From positions 1 through 10,498 of the forward strand of contig URNC01000066.1 in the NCBI GenBank assembly GCA_900549065.1: DNA of 10,498 nucleotides, read 5' to 3'. Numbering within the stretch: the stretch's first letter is position 1; every line of letters begins with the position of its first letter. The DNA is from an uncultured Collinsella sp. (lineage in GTDB: Bacteria > Actinomycetota > Coriobacteriia > Coriobacteriales > Coriobacteriaceae). Positions 1 through 5,915 of this stretch are shown in pieces. The translations under genes were made by a program, and so were the position numbers. A model generated the notes under the pieces. That model was not told the DNA's origin. It searched no databases and worked only from the letters and a program-made list of their open reading frames with translations.

Positions 1-15
1 GTGTATAAGAGACAG
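1..15. other. Nextera transposase mosaic-end remnant (sequencing adapter)
   Basis: The first 15 bases, GTGTATAAGAGACAG, are identical to the 3' part of the 19-base Tn5/Nextera mosaic end. They are library-preparation sequence, not part of the genome. The TPR reading frame runs into them, so its apparent continuation here is artificial. The other end of the window carries the matching adapter in the opposite orientation. Confidence 0.97.
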
Positions 16-928
16 CTTTGAGACCCGTGTGGCGATGGCGACGACGGACCTTGGCCTGCTTACGGTCCTGACGGTCCTGCTGGACCATCTCGGACTCGGA
101 CAGCGTAAAGAAGCCGGTGTCCGAGGGATCGGGCATAAACTGACCGGTCGCGCCCGTAGGATCGAGCGGATCGACGGCAGGAGCGTCCATCGCGGGCGCC
201 GGAGCCGTGGCCATAGCCGTCTGGGCAGACAGCGCGGCAAGCGAATCGTGCACGCGGGCAAGCTCATCGGCCTGCTCGGAGGTGAGCTGGTAGATGCCAT
301 CGGCAGTAGCGGCGTTAAAGGCGTCGAGTGCGTCGGAGGGACGGCCGGCGGCAGAAAGTGCCTGACCCATGCCGGCGTTGAGCGCACGCGTATCGTCGCG
401 GGGGCCGGCAAAGTCGATAGCCGTGCGGTAGGTCTCCACGGCATCCGCCGGACGGCCGAGCTTAATGAAGCAACGGCCAAGCTCGCCGAGTGCGGCGGCA
501 GGAGCCGGATTGGCGCCGTCGATGGCGGCCTGACGGAAGGCAGTACCCGCGTTGGCATAGTCGCCCGACTGGAACAGCGCGTTACCCAGGCCCAGATAGG
601 CCTTGAACGGCGTGGCATAAGAAGCATCCTGCGTAGCAGCAGAGAACGCCTGAGCGGCCGTTGTGTAGTCGCCCACGGCGGCGAGTGCCTTGCCGCGGTT
701 GGTGAGCAGCGCGCCGCGCTTGCCATAGGTGCCGTCGTTGAGGGCGGCGGCATAGGCCTCGGCGGCCTCGGCATACATGCCCAGGTGCATCAAGGCGTTG
801 CCACGAAGATGATCGGCCTCGCCCATAATCTCATCGGGAGTTTTTGCCGCCCCAAGCATCTGGGCTGCAGCGGAAAAATCACCCGCGCGGTAAGCGGCGC
901 GGCCCTGTTGGATCAGCTGGCTATTCAA
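16..928 (-). CDS. Tetratricopeptide-repeat protein, 3' end cut by adapter
   Basis: About 304 codons are present; the gene runs off the left end of genuine sequence, so the C-terminus is missing. It is a TPR scaffold protein, which normally mediates protein-protein contacts; the partner is unknown. Roughly six degenerate TPR units occupy residues 6-215, with the usual small and aromatic residues, for example LRGNALMHLGMYAEAAEAYA near 41 and YLGLGNALFQSGDYANAGTA near 111. An Ala/Pro/Asp-rich linker follows (about 235-270), then a strongly basic patch (KQAKVRRRHRH, about 290-300) that could precede a membrane helix lost off the end. No signal peptide is visible. The start is TTG at 928, chosen because AAGGGG lies 6 nt upstream and overlaps the TAA stop of the upstream cyclophilin gene, leaving an 11-nt gap. 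The two genes are therefore probably cotranscribed. TPR identity is firm; cellular role is not known. Confidence 0.85.
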
Positions 929-939
929 GGAAGTCCCCT

Positions 940-1482
940 TTACTCGTGAACGATCTCGACATGGACGATCTCGTCGCCGGCACGCAGCTGCGAAATCACA
1001 TCGAGACCCTCGACCGTGGTACCAAAGACGGTGTACCCGGAATCGAGGTTATGCTGGGCACCCAAGCAGAAGTAGAACTGCGAACCCGCGGAATCGGGGT
1101 CCATGGAGCGTGCCATGGCAAGGGCACCATCGACATGGCTGTTGCGCGGATTGGTGGCAAACTCGCCCTTGATGCAGTAGCCGGGGCCACCGGTACCGGG
1201 CATGCCGTCGGGGCCCTCAAGACCGGCAGCGACGTCGGCGCCGGACATATCGCGGGTATTGGGGTCGCCGCCCTGAATGACAAAACCGGGCACATAGCGA
1301 TGGAATTTAAGGCCATCATAGAAACCCATCGTGGAAAGCTCGCAGAAGTTCGCGACATGAATGGGAGCGCCCTCACCGTCAAACTTGACCTTGATGGTAC
1401 CCTTCGACGTCTCGATAACGGCGCACTCGTCGCCGGCAAGCTGATACTCGGGCGTGTAGAGCTCTTTCTTAAAACCAAACAT
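940..1482 (-). CDS. Cyclophilin-type peptidyl-prolyl cis-trans isomerase
   Basis: This is a 180-residue PPIase, which catalyses cis-trans isomerisation of Xaa-Pro bonds during protein folding. The single cyclophilin domain covers about residues 20-178. The active-site block FHRYVPGFVIQGGDP (residues 60-74) contains the catalytic Arg62, and SQFYFCLG (134-141) supplies the Gln/Phe pocket. VFG at 152-154 and the closing strand are also typical. The cyclosporin-contact Trp of human CypA aligns with Asn here, as far as can be judged by eye, so cyclosporin sensitivity may be low. No signal peptide or lipobox is seen, so it is probably cytoplasmic. The ATG at 1482 has a clear ribosome-binding site (GAGGAAGG, about 6 nt upstream). 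A good promoter lies at 1522-1551, and the TPR gene follows after 11 nt, so this is probably the first gene of a two-gene operon. Confidence 0.95.
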   Translation of the reverse strand: MFGFKKELYTPEYQLAGDECAVIETSKGTIKVKFDGEGAPIHVANFCELSTMGFYDGLKFHRYVPGFVIQGGDPNTRDMSGADVAAGLEGPDGMPGTGGPGYCIKGEFATNPRNSHVDGALAMARSMDPDSAGSQFYFCLGAQHNLDSGYTVFGTTVEGLDVISQLRAGDEIVHVEIVHE

Positions 1483-1521
1483 GTGGTTCCTTCCTCGTGC
1501 GTTTAAAGCATATTTGTACGA

Positions 1522-1551
1522 ATTGTAGCAATAAGCATGCGCTTACATCAA
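1522..1551 (-). promoter_or_regulatory. Sigma-70-type promoter for the cyclophilin-TPR operon
   Basis: Read on the minus strand, TTGATG (1551-1546) is followed by an 18-base spacer and TACAAT (1527-1522). The TGC before the -10 box gives an extended -10 (TGCTACAAT). This predicts a transcription start near 1515 and a leader of about 33 nt before the cyclophilin ATG. It is the best promoter match in the 107-base gap, which otherwise shows no strong hairpin-plus-T terminator for the upstream zinc-ribbon gene. Confidence 0.65.
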
Positions 1552-1589
1552 TTGCGCACGTAGGTTATGCCGACTATGGCGAACTAATT

Positions 1590-2732
1590 TTAGGAACGCT
1601 GCTGCGGCTTCCAGGAGCCCACGTTGGCGTCGTACTGATTCAGCGCGCTGTTGCCGCCCTGTGCGATGGGCGCCAGGATCTCGCTTTGGTGGGAACTCAT
1701 CGACTCGCCATCGGGAATGGCCAGCGAGATATCCCAGCTCTGGCAGATTACGTCGACGCGCTCATACATCCACTCGGCAAGCTGCTTTAAGTGGGCGAGG
1801 TCATCCGCATAGACCGTATCGTCCTGATACTTAAGGTTGTTAAGCTCATCTTGCGTCTTTTTGATCTGGTCGCGCAGGGCGTAGGCACTCTGCGACAGCT
1901 CCTGGCGGGTGGACAGCGGCGTTCGGAGATAGCCGTTGTTAAAGGAATCGATGACCTCGCCGATCTGGTCCTCATCACCGTAGGACACGATGGTCTGATA
2001 CAGACCGTCGAGTCTGGTATAGAGCTGATCATCGGTGAGCACGGTTTCTTCCTGGACCACCTCGGCAGAATCGTCCTGCTTGGTATCGTCCTCAGTCGCC
2101 TCACCCTTTTGGCGCGTAGGGAAGGTCGTCTGCGCGGCCTGGCCAAACTGATCATAGAAGCCGGGCATAACACCCATGGGATCGGTCGTCACGAACCAAT
2201 AGGCACCGCCGCAAACGACGGCAAGGACCGCGATGACGATGAGCGGCTTGGGGATATGACGCTTGTGCTTGTGATAGGCGTCCTCGTCGGGATGCACCTT
2301 GCGCTTGGGTTTTTGAGCATCGTCATGCAGGGAAACGGGCGTGGGAATATCGACCTTGGGGATACCGAAATCCTTATCGAAAGCCGGCAGCACGCAGGTC
2401 TCGTTAGGATCGGCGGCGTCCGAAAGAACCGCGGCAGCCGAGGCGGGCGCATGAGGCACCTCGGTATCGATCTGCTCTTGCGTTAGGCGCGGAAAGCCCG
2501 CCGTGCGGCCCGCTGCCAGGTCGGATGCGGCCGCGTCCTCGGAGAGGATACCCGGAGCAGGGCGTCCGCATTTTGGGCACGTGCGATCATGCGGAGAAAG
2601 ACGGGCACCGCAGCCCTCACAGAACACGAACTCGGTGTGCTCGGGACCATCGCCCGGACCCACATAGGCGTTGCAGTAGGGGCAGAACGAGGCGCCGTCC
2701 TCGATAGTCTTAAGGCAATGCGGGCAGATCAC
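1590..2732 (-). CDS. Double zinc-ribbon, single-pass membrane protein of unknown function
   Basis: This is a 380-residue protein with two N-terminal zinc ribbons: CPHC/CPYC (Cys 3, 6, 17, 20) and CEGC/CPKC (Cys 38, 41, 52, 55). A low-complexity acidic/Ala linker follows, then a basic stretch (KPKRK, HKHKRH, about 141-159) and one hydrophobic helix (about 162-182, PLIVIAVLAVVCGGAYWFV). The roughly 200-residue C-terminal part is polar and rich in Asp, Gln and Glu, with predicted helix around 230-320 (for example LRDQIKKTQDELNNLKYQDD). The positive-inside rule puts the ribbons in the cytoplasm and the C-terminal domain outside. The start chosen is GTG at 2732, which has AGAGG about 5 nt upstream and gives the typical opening MICPHC. 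A TTG ten codons further upstream (2762) has no ribosome-binding site. The layout resembles membrane-anchored zinc-ribbon proteins of Gram-positive bacteria, but no function is recognised. It appears to be transcribed alone. Confidence 0.85.
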   Translation of the reverse strand: MICPHCLKTIEDGASFCPYCNAYVGPGDGPEHTEFVFCEGCGARLSPHDRTCPKCGRPAPGILSEDAAASDLAAGRTAGFPRLTQEQIDTEVPHAPASAAAVLSDAADPNETCVLPAFDKDFGIPKVDIPTPVSLHDDAQKPKRKVHPDEDAYHKHKRHIPKPLIVIAVLAVVCGGAYWFVTTDPMGVMPGFYDQFGQAAQTTFPTRQKGEATEDDTKQDDSAEVVQEETVLTDDQLYTRLDGLYQTIVSYGDEDQIGEVIDSFNNGYLRTPLSTRQELSQSAYALRDQIKKTQDELNNLKYQDDTVYADDLAHLKQLAEWMYERVDVICQSWDISLAIPDGESMSSHQSEILAPIAQGGNSALNQYDANVGSWKPQQRS

Positions 2733-2772
2733 GGCATCCTCTTTTCGAAGCAATTCAAACAATCGAGGTTAG

Positions 2773-2831
2773 AGCATAACATCGCCACGGCCCCACAGGA
2801 ACAAGGCACCAATTCAACATCGCCAGGGCGC
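2773..2831 (-). promoter_or_regulatory. Paired 16-base direct repeats and possible extended -10 upstream of the zinc-ribbon gene
   Basis: On the minus strand, GCGCCCTGGCGATGTT (2831-2816) and GGGCCGTGGCGATGTT (2793-2778) match at 14 of 16 positions and share the exact 10-mer TGGCGATGTT. They are spaced 38 bases apart in the 103-base gap between the ATPase stop and the zinc-ribbon start. The nearer copy runs directly into TGTTATGCT, a possible extended -10 element (TATGCT at 2778-2773); no convincing -35 is seen. The arrangement would suit a regulator binding two sites next to the promoter. The repeat is directly visible; the regulatory role is inference. Confidence 0.4.
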
Positions 2832-2835
2832 GTAG

Positions 2836-5559
2836 CTACTTCTTCTTTTTGCTTGGCATCGAGACTTTGATGCCTTGGGCGGACTTGGTCACGCGAGAGC
2901 GCTTGGCTCCGGTACTCTTCTTTTTCTTGGGCTGGGCCTGGGCCACGCCCTCGAGTGCGCGGGCCTCGGCCTCGCGAGCGGTGCGATCTTCGCGGCGCTG
3001 TGCCATGTCGGCGGCAACGCGCTTGGCAAAACGTTCGGCCGTCGATCCCGTCGAGCTCACCTTGCCGCCACCGCGGCCCAGGCGGACGCGCACACCGCGG
3101 CCAAAACCAGTTGCGGCATGACGACGACGCGGCTTGAGCGAATCCATCATCGTGGCGAGCTTAAAGAACACCGAGCAGGTAAAGACCACGATGACAGCCA
3201 AGATAACCATCTGGCCCATCGACAGGTTGGCAATAGACAGCAGCTCCGGGAATCCGATAACGCCCACCAAGATGCCGGCGACTACAAACACAAAGAGCAC
3301 CACACGTAAGGGCGTGAGAGGCTGTGAGATGCGCCAGATTAGGCTGACGCTCGCCGCGCACGACGTAAGCAGGCACATCGTAGACAGCGTGAGCTGGCTA
3401 AAGCCAAACACGCGCGCCACAAAGATATCGAGCGCCGCAGCCAAAATGACCGCAATCGACGCCGGCAGTGCCCGCTTGAGTACGTTCGTCAAAAACGCAC
3501 CCTTCACGCGAGCATTGTTGGGCTCCAGGCCCAACACAAAGCCCGGCGCGCCGATGCAGAAGAAGTTAATGAGTGTCATCTGGATGGGCTCGAAGGGGTA
3601 CGGCGGCAGCGCGATGCACAGCGCCGCCAGGCCCATCGAGAACAGCGTCTTGGTCAGGAACAGCGACGCCGAGCGCTGCAGGTTGTTGATGGAGCGACGG
3701 CCCTCGGCCACCACGGCGGGCATCGAGGCAAAGTCGTTGTCGACGAGTACGATCTCGGCCACGTTACGCGCGGCATCGGAGCCGGCCGCCATGGCCACGG
3801 AGCAGTCGGCCTCCTTGAGCGCCAGCACGTCGTTGACGCCGTCGCCCGTCATGGCCACGGTGTGCTCGCGGCGCTTGAGCGCCTGCACGAGCTCGCGCTT
3901 CTGCTGCGGGGTCACACGACCAAAGACATGGTAGCGGTCCACTGCGGCATCGAGCTTGGCCGGCGTATCGAGCGTCGTGGCGTCCACATAAGCGTCCGCC
4001 CCCGGCACGCCCACCACGCGTGCGATCGACGACACCGTACGCGGGTCGTCGCCACTGATCACGTTGAGGGTCACGCCCTGTTCGTTAAAGTAGCCGATGG
4101 TCTCGGCCGCCGAGGTACGAATCTCGTCGCGGATGGTCACAAAGCCCACGGGCTCGGCCTCGCCCACCATATCGCCATCGGGCGTAAAGCCGTCCACGCG
4201 CGCCACCACGAGCACGCGGCAGGTATCGGCAAGCTCGGCGACACGGTTCTCGACCTGCGAAAACACACGATCAGAGAGCACAAACTGCGCCGCACCCATC
4301 ACATAGGAGCCCTGCGCAAACGACGCGCCGCTCCACTTTTTGGAGGACGAGAACGGAATGACCGACAGCGGCTCAGACACCTCGACCGGGCGATCAGCAT
4401 AATAGTTGAGCAGCGCCTGGCAGGTCTCGTTGGCATCGGCCGAAGTCGCACGCGCCACGTTAGCCAGCGCAAAATCGAGCACTGTGGTATCGACGGGAAC
4501 AGCCGCCTCGTCCGAGTCCACGCCAAAGCCAACACCCTCAACAGGCAGCGGATAGGTACCCTCGACCTCCATGCGACCCGACGTGATGGTGCCGGTCTTA
4601 TCCAGGCACAGCACGTCAACGCGCGCGAGCGTCTCGATGCAGTAGAGCTGCTGTGCCAGCACCTTGCGACGTGCCAGGCGTACCGTGGCGATGGCCAGCA
4701 CCGACGAAGTCAGCAACACCAAGCCCTGCGGGATCATACCCAGCAGGGCACCCACCGTGGACAGCAGCGCCGACGAAGGCACGCGACCGGCAAGCAGCTC
4801 GGAAAAGCACCACGAAAGCGCGCTATCGCCCGGCGTACCGGCGGCATCCCACAGCTCGCTCACACTCGAGGTAAAGAGTGCCAGGCCGAGCGGAATCATA
4901 ATGAGGCTCGCGAAGCGCACAATGGCGTTGAGCGCGTTCATGATCTCGGAATTGACCTTTTTGACGTACTTGGCCTCGTTGTTGATCTTTGCCACGTAGT
5001 TGTCGGCGCCAACATGGATCACGCGGGCGCGCAGCAGGCCCGAGTCGATAAAGCTGCCGCTCATGAGCTCGGAGCCGGGCTGCTTTTTGATGAGATCGCT
5101 CTCGCCCGTCAGCAAGCTCTCGTTAACGAGCGCCTCACCCGACACCACCACGGCGTCGGCCGGAATCTGGTCACCGCGCCCCAGGCGAATAATGTCGTCG
5201 AGCACGATCTGGTCCAGGTCGAGCTCCACCTCGGCACCATCACGCACCGCGATGGCCTTCTTAGAGGTCAGCAGCGTGAGCTTATCGACCATCTTCTTGG
5301 AGCGCATGGACTGGATGACGCCGATGGCGGTATTGAGGAACACCACGAACAGGAACGTCAGGTTCTTGAACGATCCGGTCATAATGACCAGAATCGCCAA
5401 GACAGCGTTAATCAAGTTAAACAGCGTGCAGAGGTTCTCGATGATGAGCTCTTTGACCGATTTGGTCTTGAGCTCCATGTTGCGGTTGATCTTACCGGCG
5501 GCGATGCGCTCCTCGACCTCGGCGGTCGAAAGCCCGCGCTCGATATCCGTTGCTGCCAT
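2836..5559 (-). CDS. P-type (HAD-IC) cation-transporting ATPase, CtpE-like
   Basis: This is a 907-residue ATP-driven membrane cation pump. In order it has a short cytoplasmic N-terminus, TM1-2 (about 37-83), the actuator domain with TGES (151-154), TM3-4 with IPQGL (276-280), the phosphorylation motif DKTGT (Asp320), the nucleotide-binding domain (KKWSGASF near 407), SGDDP (about 502) and the hinge motif TGDGVND (571-577), then TM5-10. The TM4 motif is PQGL rather than the PEGL of Ca2+ pumps, and TM6 reads LINFFCIGAPGF, without the Asn/Asp cluster of SERCA. This resembles the mycobacterial CtpE subfamily, so the ion (Ca2+ or other) should be left open. About 100 residues after TM10 form a Lys/Arg-rich tail ending in four lysines. 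The start is uncertain: ATG 5559 (GGGA 6 nt upstream) is preferred over ATG 5571. In-frame codons further upstream run into the tRNA gene and cannot be used. The gene begins 26 nt after the tRNA terminator and has no obvious promoter of its own. Confidence 0.9.
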   Translation of the reverse strand: MAATDIERGLSTAEVEERIAAGKINRNMELKTKSVKELIIENLCTLFNLINAVLAILVIMTGSFKNLTFLFVVFLNTAIGVIQSMRSKKMVDKLTLLTSKKAIAVRDGAEVELDLDQIVLDDIIRLGRGDQIPADAVVVSGEALVNESLLTGESDLIKKQPGSELMSGSFIDSGLLRARVIHVGADNYVAKINNEAKYVKKVNSEIMNALNAIVRFASLIMIPLGLALFTSSVSELWDAAGTPGDSALSWCFSELLAGRVPSSALLSTVGALLGMIPQGLVLLTSSVLAIATVRLARRKVLAQQLYCIETLARVDVLCLDKTGTITSGRMEVEGTYPLPVEGVGFGVDSDEAAVPVDTTVLDFALANVARATSADANETCQALLNYYADRPVEVSEPLSVIPFSSSKKWSGASFAQGSYVMGAAQFVLSDRVFSQVENRVAELADTCRVLVVARVDGFTPDGDMVGEAEPVGFVTIRDEIRTSAAETIGYFNEQGVTLNVISGDDPRTVSSIARVVGVPGADAYVDATTLDTPAKLDAAVDRYHVFGRVTPQQKRELVQALKRREHTVAMTGDGVNDVLALKEADCSVAMAAGSDAARNVAEIVLVDNDFASMPAVVAEGRRSINNLQRSASLFLTKTLFSMGLAALCIALPPYPFEPIQMTLINFFCIGAPGFVLGLEPNNARVKGAFLTNVLKRALPASIAVILAAALDIFVARVFGFSQLTLSTMCLLTSCAASVSLIWRISQPLTPLRVVLFVFVVAGILVGVIGFPELLSIANLSMGQMVILAVIVVFTCSVFFKLATMMDSLKPRRRHAATGFGRGVRVRLGRGGGKVSSTGSTAERFAKRVAADMAQRREDRTAREAEARALEGVAQAQPKKKKSTGAKRSRVTKSAQGIKVSMPSKKKK

Positions 5560-5585
5560 ACCACGTCCCATCACGTCGCGTCGGT

Positions 5586-5623
5586 ATAAGAAAACCGCCC
5601 GGACCATGCGAGGTTCGGACGGT
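5586..5623 (-). terminator. Intrinsic terminator of the tRNA-Arg transcript
   Basis: On the minus strand ACCGTCCGAACC (5623-5612), a 6-base loop and GGTCCGGGCGGT (5605-5594) form a 12-bp stem with one G-U pair and one A-C mismatch. It is followed at once by TTTTCTTAT. It begins 11 nt after the tRNA CCA end and lies just upstream of the ATPase start, so any ATPase message starting at the tRNA promoter must read through it. Confidence 0.85.
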
Positions 5624-5634
5624 CTTACGTTCGA

Positions 5635-5711
5635 TGGTGCCCCATGTTGGATTCGAACCAACGGCCTTCTGCTCCGGAGGCAGACGCTCTAATCCCCTGA
5701 GCTAATAGGGC
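5635..5711 (-). tRNA. tRNA-Arg (anticodon CCG), CCA end encoded
   Basis: A complete 77-nt cloverleaf on the minus strand. The acceptor arm GCCCTAT pairs with ATGGGGC (one G-U), with discriminator A followed by an encoded CCA. The D arm is GCTC...GAGC, the anticodon stem TCTGC/GCAGA encloses the loop CTCCGGA, and the T arm is GTTGG-TTCGAAT-CCAAC. The anticodon CCG reads the arginine codon CGG. A promoter precedes it closely and a terminator follows, so it is a single-gene transcription unit. No integrase or duplicated 3' end is seen, so there is no sign that it has served as an integration site here. Confidence 0.97.
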
Positions 5712-5722
5712 GAACGGTTGGC

Positions 5723-5752
5723 ATTATACCCAAGTGCGCCACGGGCTAACAA
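5723..5752 (-). promoter_or_regulatory. Promoter of tRNA-Arg
   Basis: On the minus strand TTGTTA (5752-5747), an 18-base spacer and a perfect TATAAT (5728-5723) lie immediately upstream of the tRNA. The predicted start, near 5716, leaves only about 5 nt of 5' leader before the mature tRNA end at 5711. Confidence 0.8.
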
Positions 5753-5800
5753 AAGAATAGAAAAAGCTTTGCAATTACGTGGGAGACACGGCGCAAAGGC

Positions 5801-5822
5801 TCACTTTAGAACGCAAAAGTGA
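5801..5822. repeat. Inverted repeat upstream of the aroF leader (possible operator)
   Basis: TCACTTT (5801-5807) and AAAGTGA (5816-5822) are perfect inverted arms around an 8-base centre. The repeat ends 10 bases before the TATAAA box and covers the position where a -35 element should be. No good -35 hexamer is present there. This is what a regulator site controlling the aro promoter would look like. No regulator is assigned; the arms differ from the TyrR box of enteric bacteria. Confidence 0.4.
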
Positions 5823-5831
5823 AACATTTAG

Positions 5832-5837
5832 TATAAA
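5832..5837 (+). promoter_or_regulatory. Probable -10 element of the aro operon promoter
   Basis: TATAAA is the best -10 box on the plus strand in the divergent gap. The expected start of transcription is about 5843-5845. The matching -35 region (around 5808-5815) is poor, which suggests dependence on a regulator. TATATA at 5851-5856 is an alternative but would start transcription inside the terminator hairpin. Confidence 0.5.
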
Positions 5838-5842
5838 CTCAC

Positions 5843-5905
5843 ATGCACCATATATACACGGCTCGCGATGCGGGCCGTTTTTGCAAAAGTTATCCATCGA
5901 GGTGA
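5843..5905 (+). CDS. Candidate aro operon leader peptide (20 codons)
   Basis: A small ORF reading MHHIYTARDAGRFCKSYPSR begins with ATG at 5843, 5 bases after the TATAAA box. If transcription starts there, the message would be leaderless, as is common in actinobacteria; no ribosome-binding site precedes it. A Tyr codon (5855-5857) lies directly against the 5' arm of the terminator hairpin (5858), and a Phe codon (5879-5881) and a second Tyr codon (5891-5893) follow. A ribosome stalled at the first Tyr would cover the hairpin arm. The ORF ends at TGA 5903-5905, within the aroF ribosome-binding region. The ORF is real sequence; its translation and role are hypothesis. Confidence 0.35.
   Translation: MHHIYTARDAGRFCKSYPSR
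5858..5882 (+). terminator. Intrinsic terminator / attenuator in the aroF leader
   Basis: ACGGCTCGC (5858-5866), loop GAT and GCGGGCCGT (5870-5878) form a 9-bp stem with one G-U pair. It is followed by a T run (5878-5882), the standard form of a rho-independent terminator on the plus strand. No plus-strand gene lies upstream in the window, so the only transcripts it can stop are those starting at the aro promoter itself. This makes it an attenuator that ends 33 bases before the aroF ATG. Confidence 0.75.
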
Positions 5906-5915
5906 GAGGCACACC

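Noticed and set aside
29..949. A 306-codon open frame on the plus strand opposite the TPR gene
   Set aside because: It is the antisense shadow of a GC-rich gene. It lacks any domain character, and the minus strand has clear TPR motifs and a good ribosome-binding site.
2733..2762. TTG start ten codons upstream for the zinc-ribbon protein
   Set aside because: No ribosome-binding site precedes it, whereas the GTG at 2732 has one and gives the typical MICPHC beginning.
3862..5589. A 575-codon open frame on the plus strand opposite the ATPase
   Set aside because: The translation is His/Arg/Gly-rich with no motif, typical of an antisense frame. The minus strand encodes every P-type ATPase signature.
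5560..5661. N-terminal extension of the ATPase to an upstream start at 5661
   Set aside because: It would be translated through the tRNA 3' half and the terminator hairpin. The family-like sequence begins only near 5559-5571.
5635..5711. tRNA-Arg as a prophage or island attachment site
   Set aside because: No integrase, duplicated tRNA 3' end or change in composition is visible on either side.
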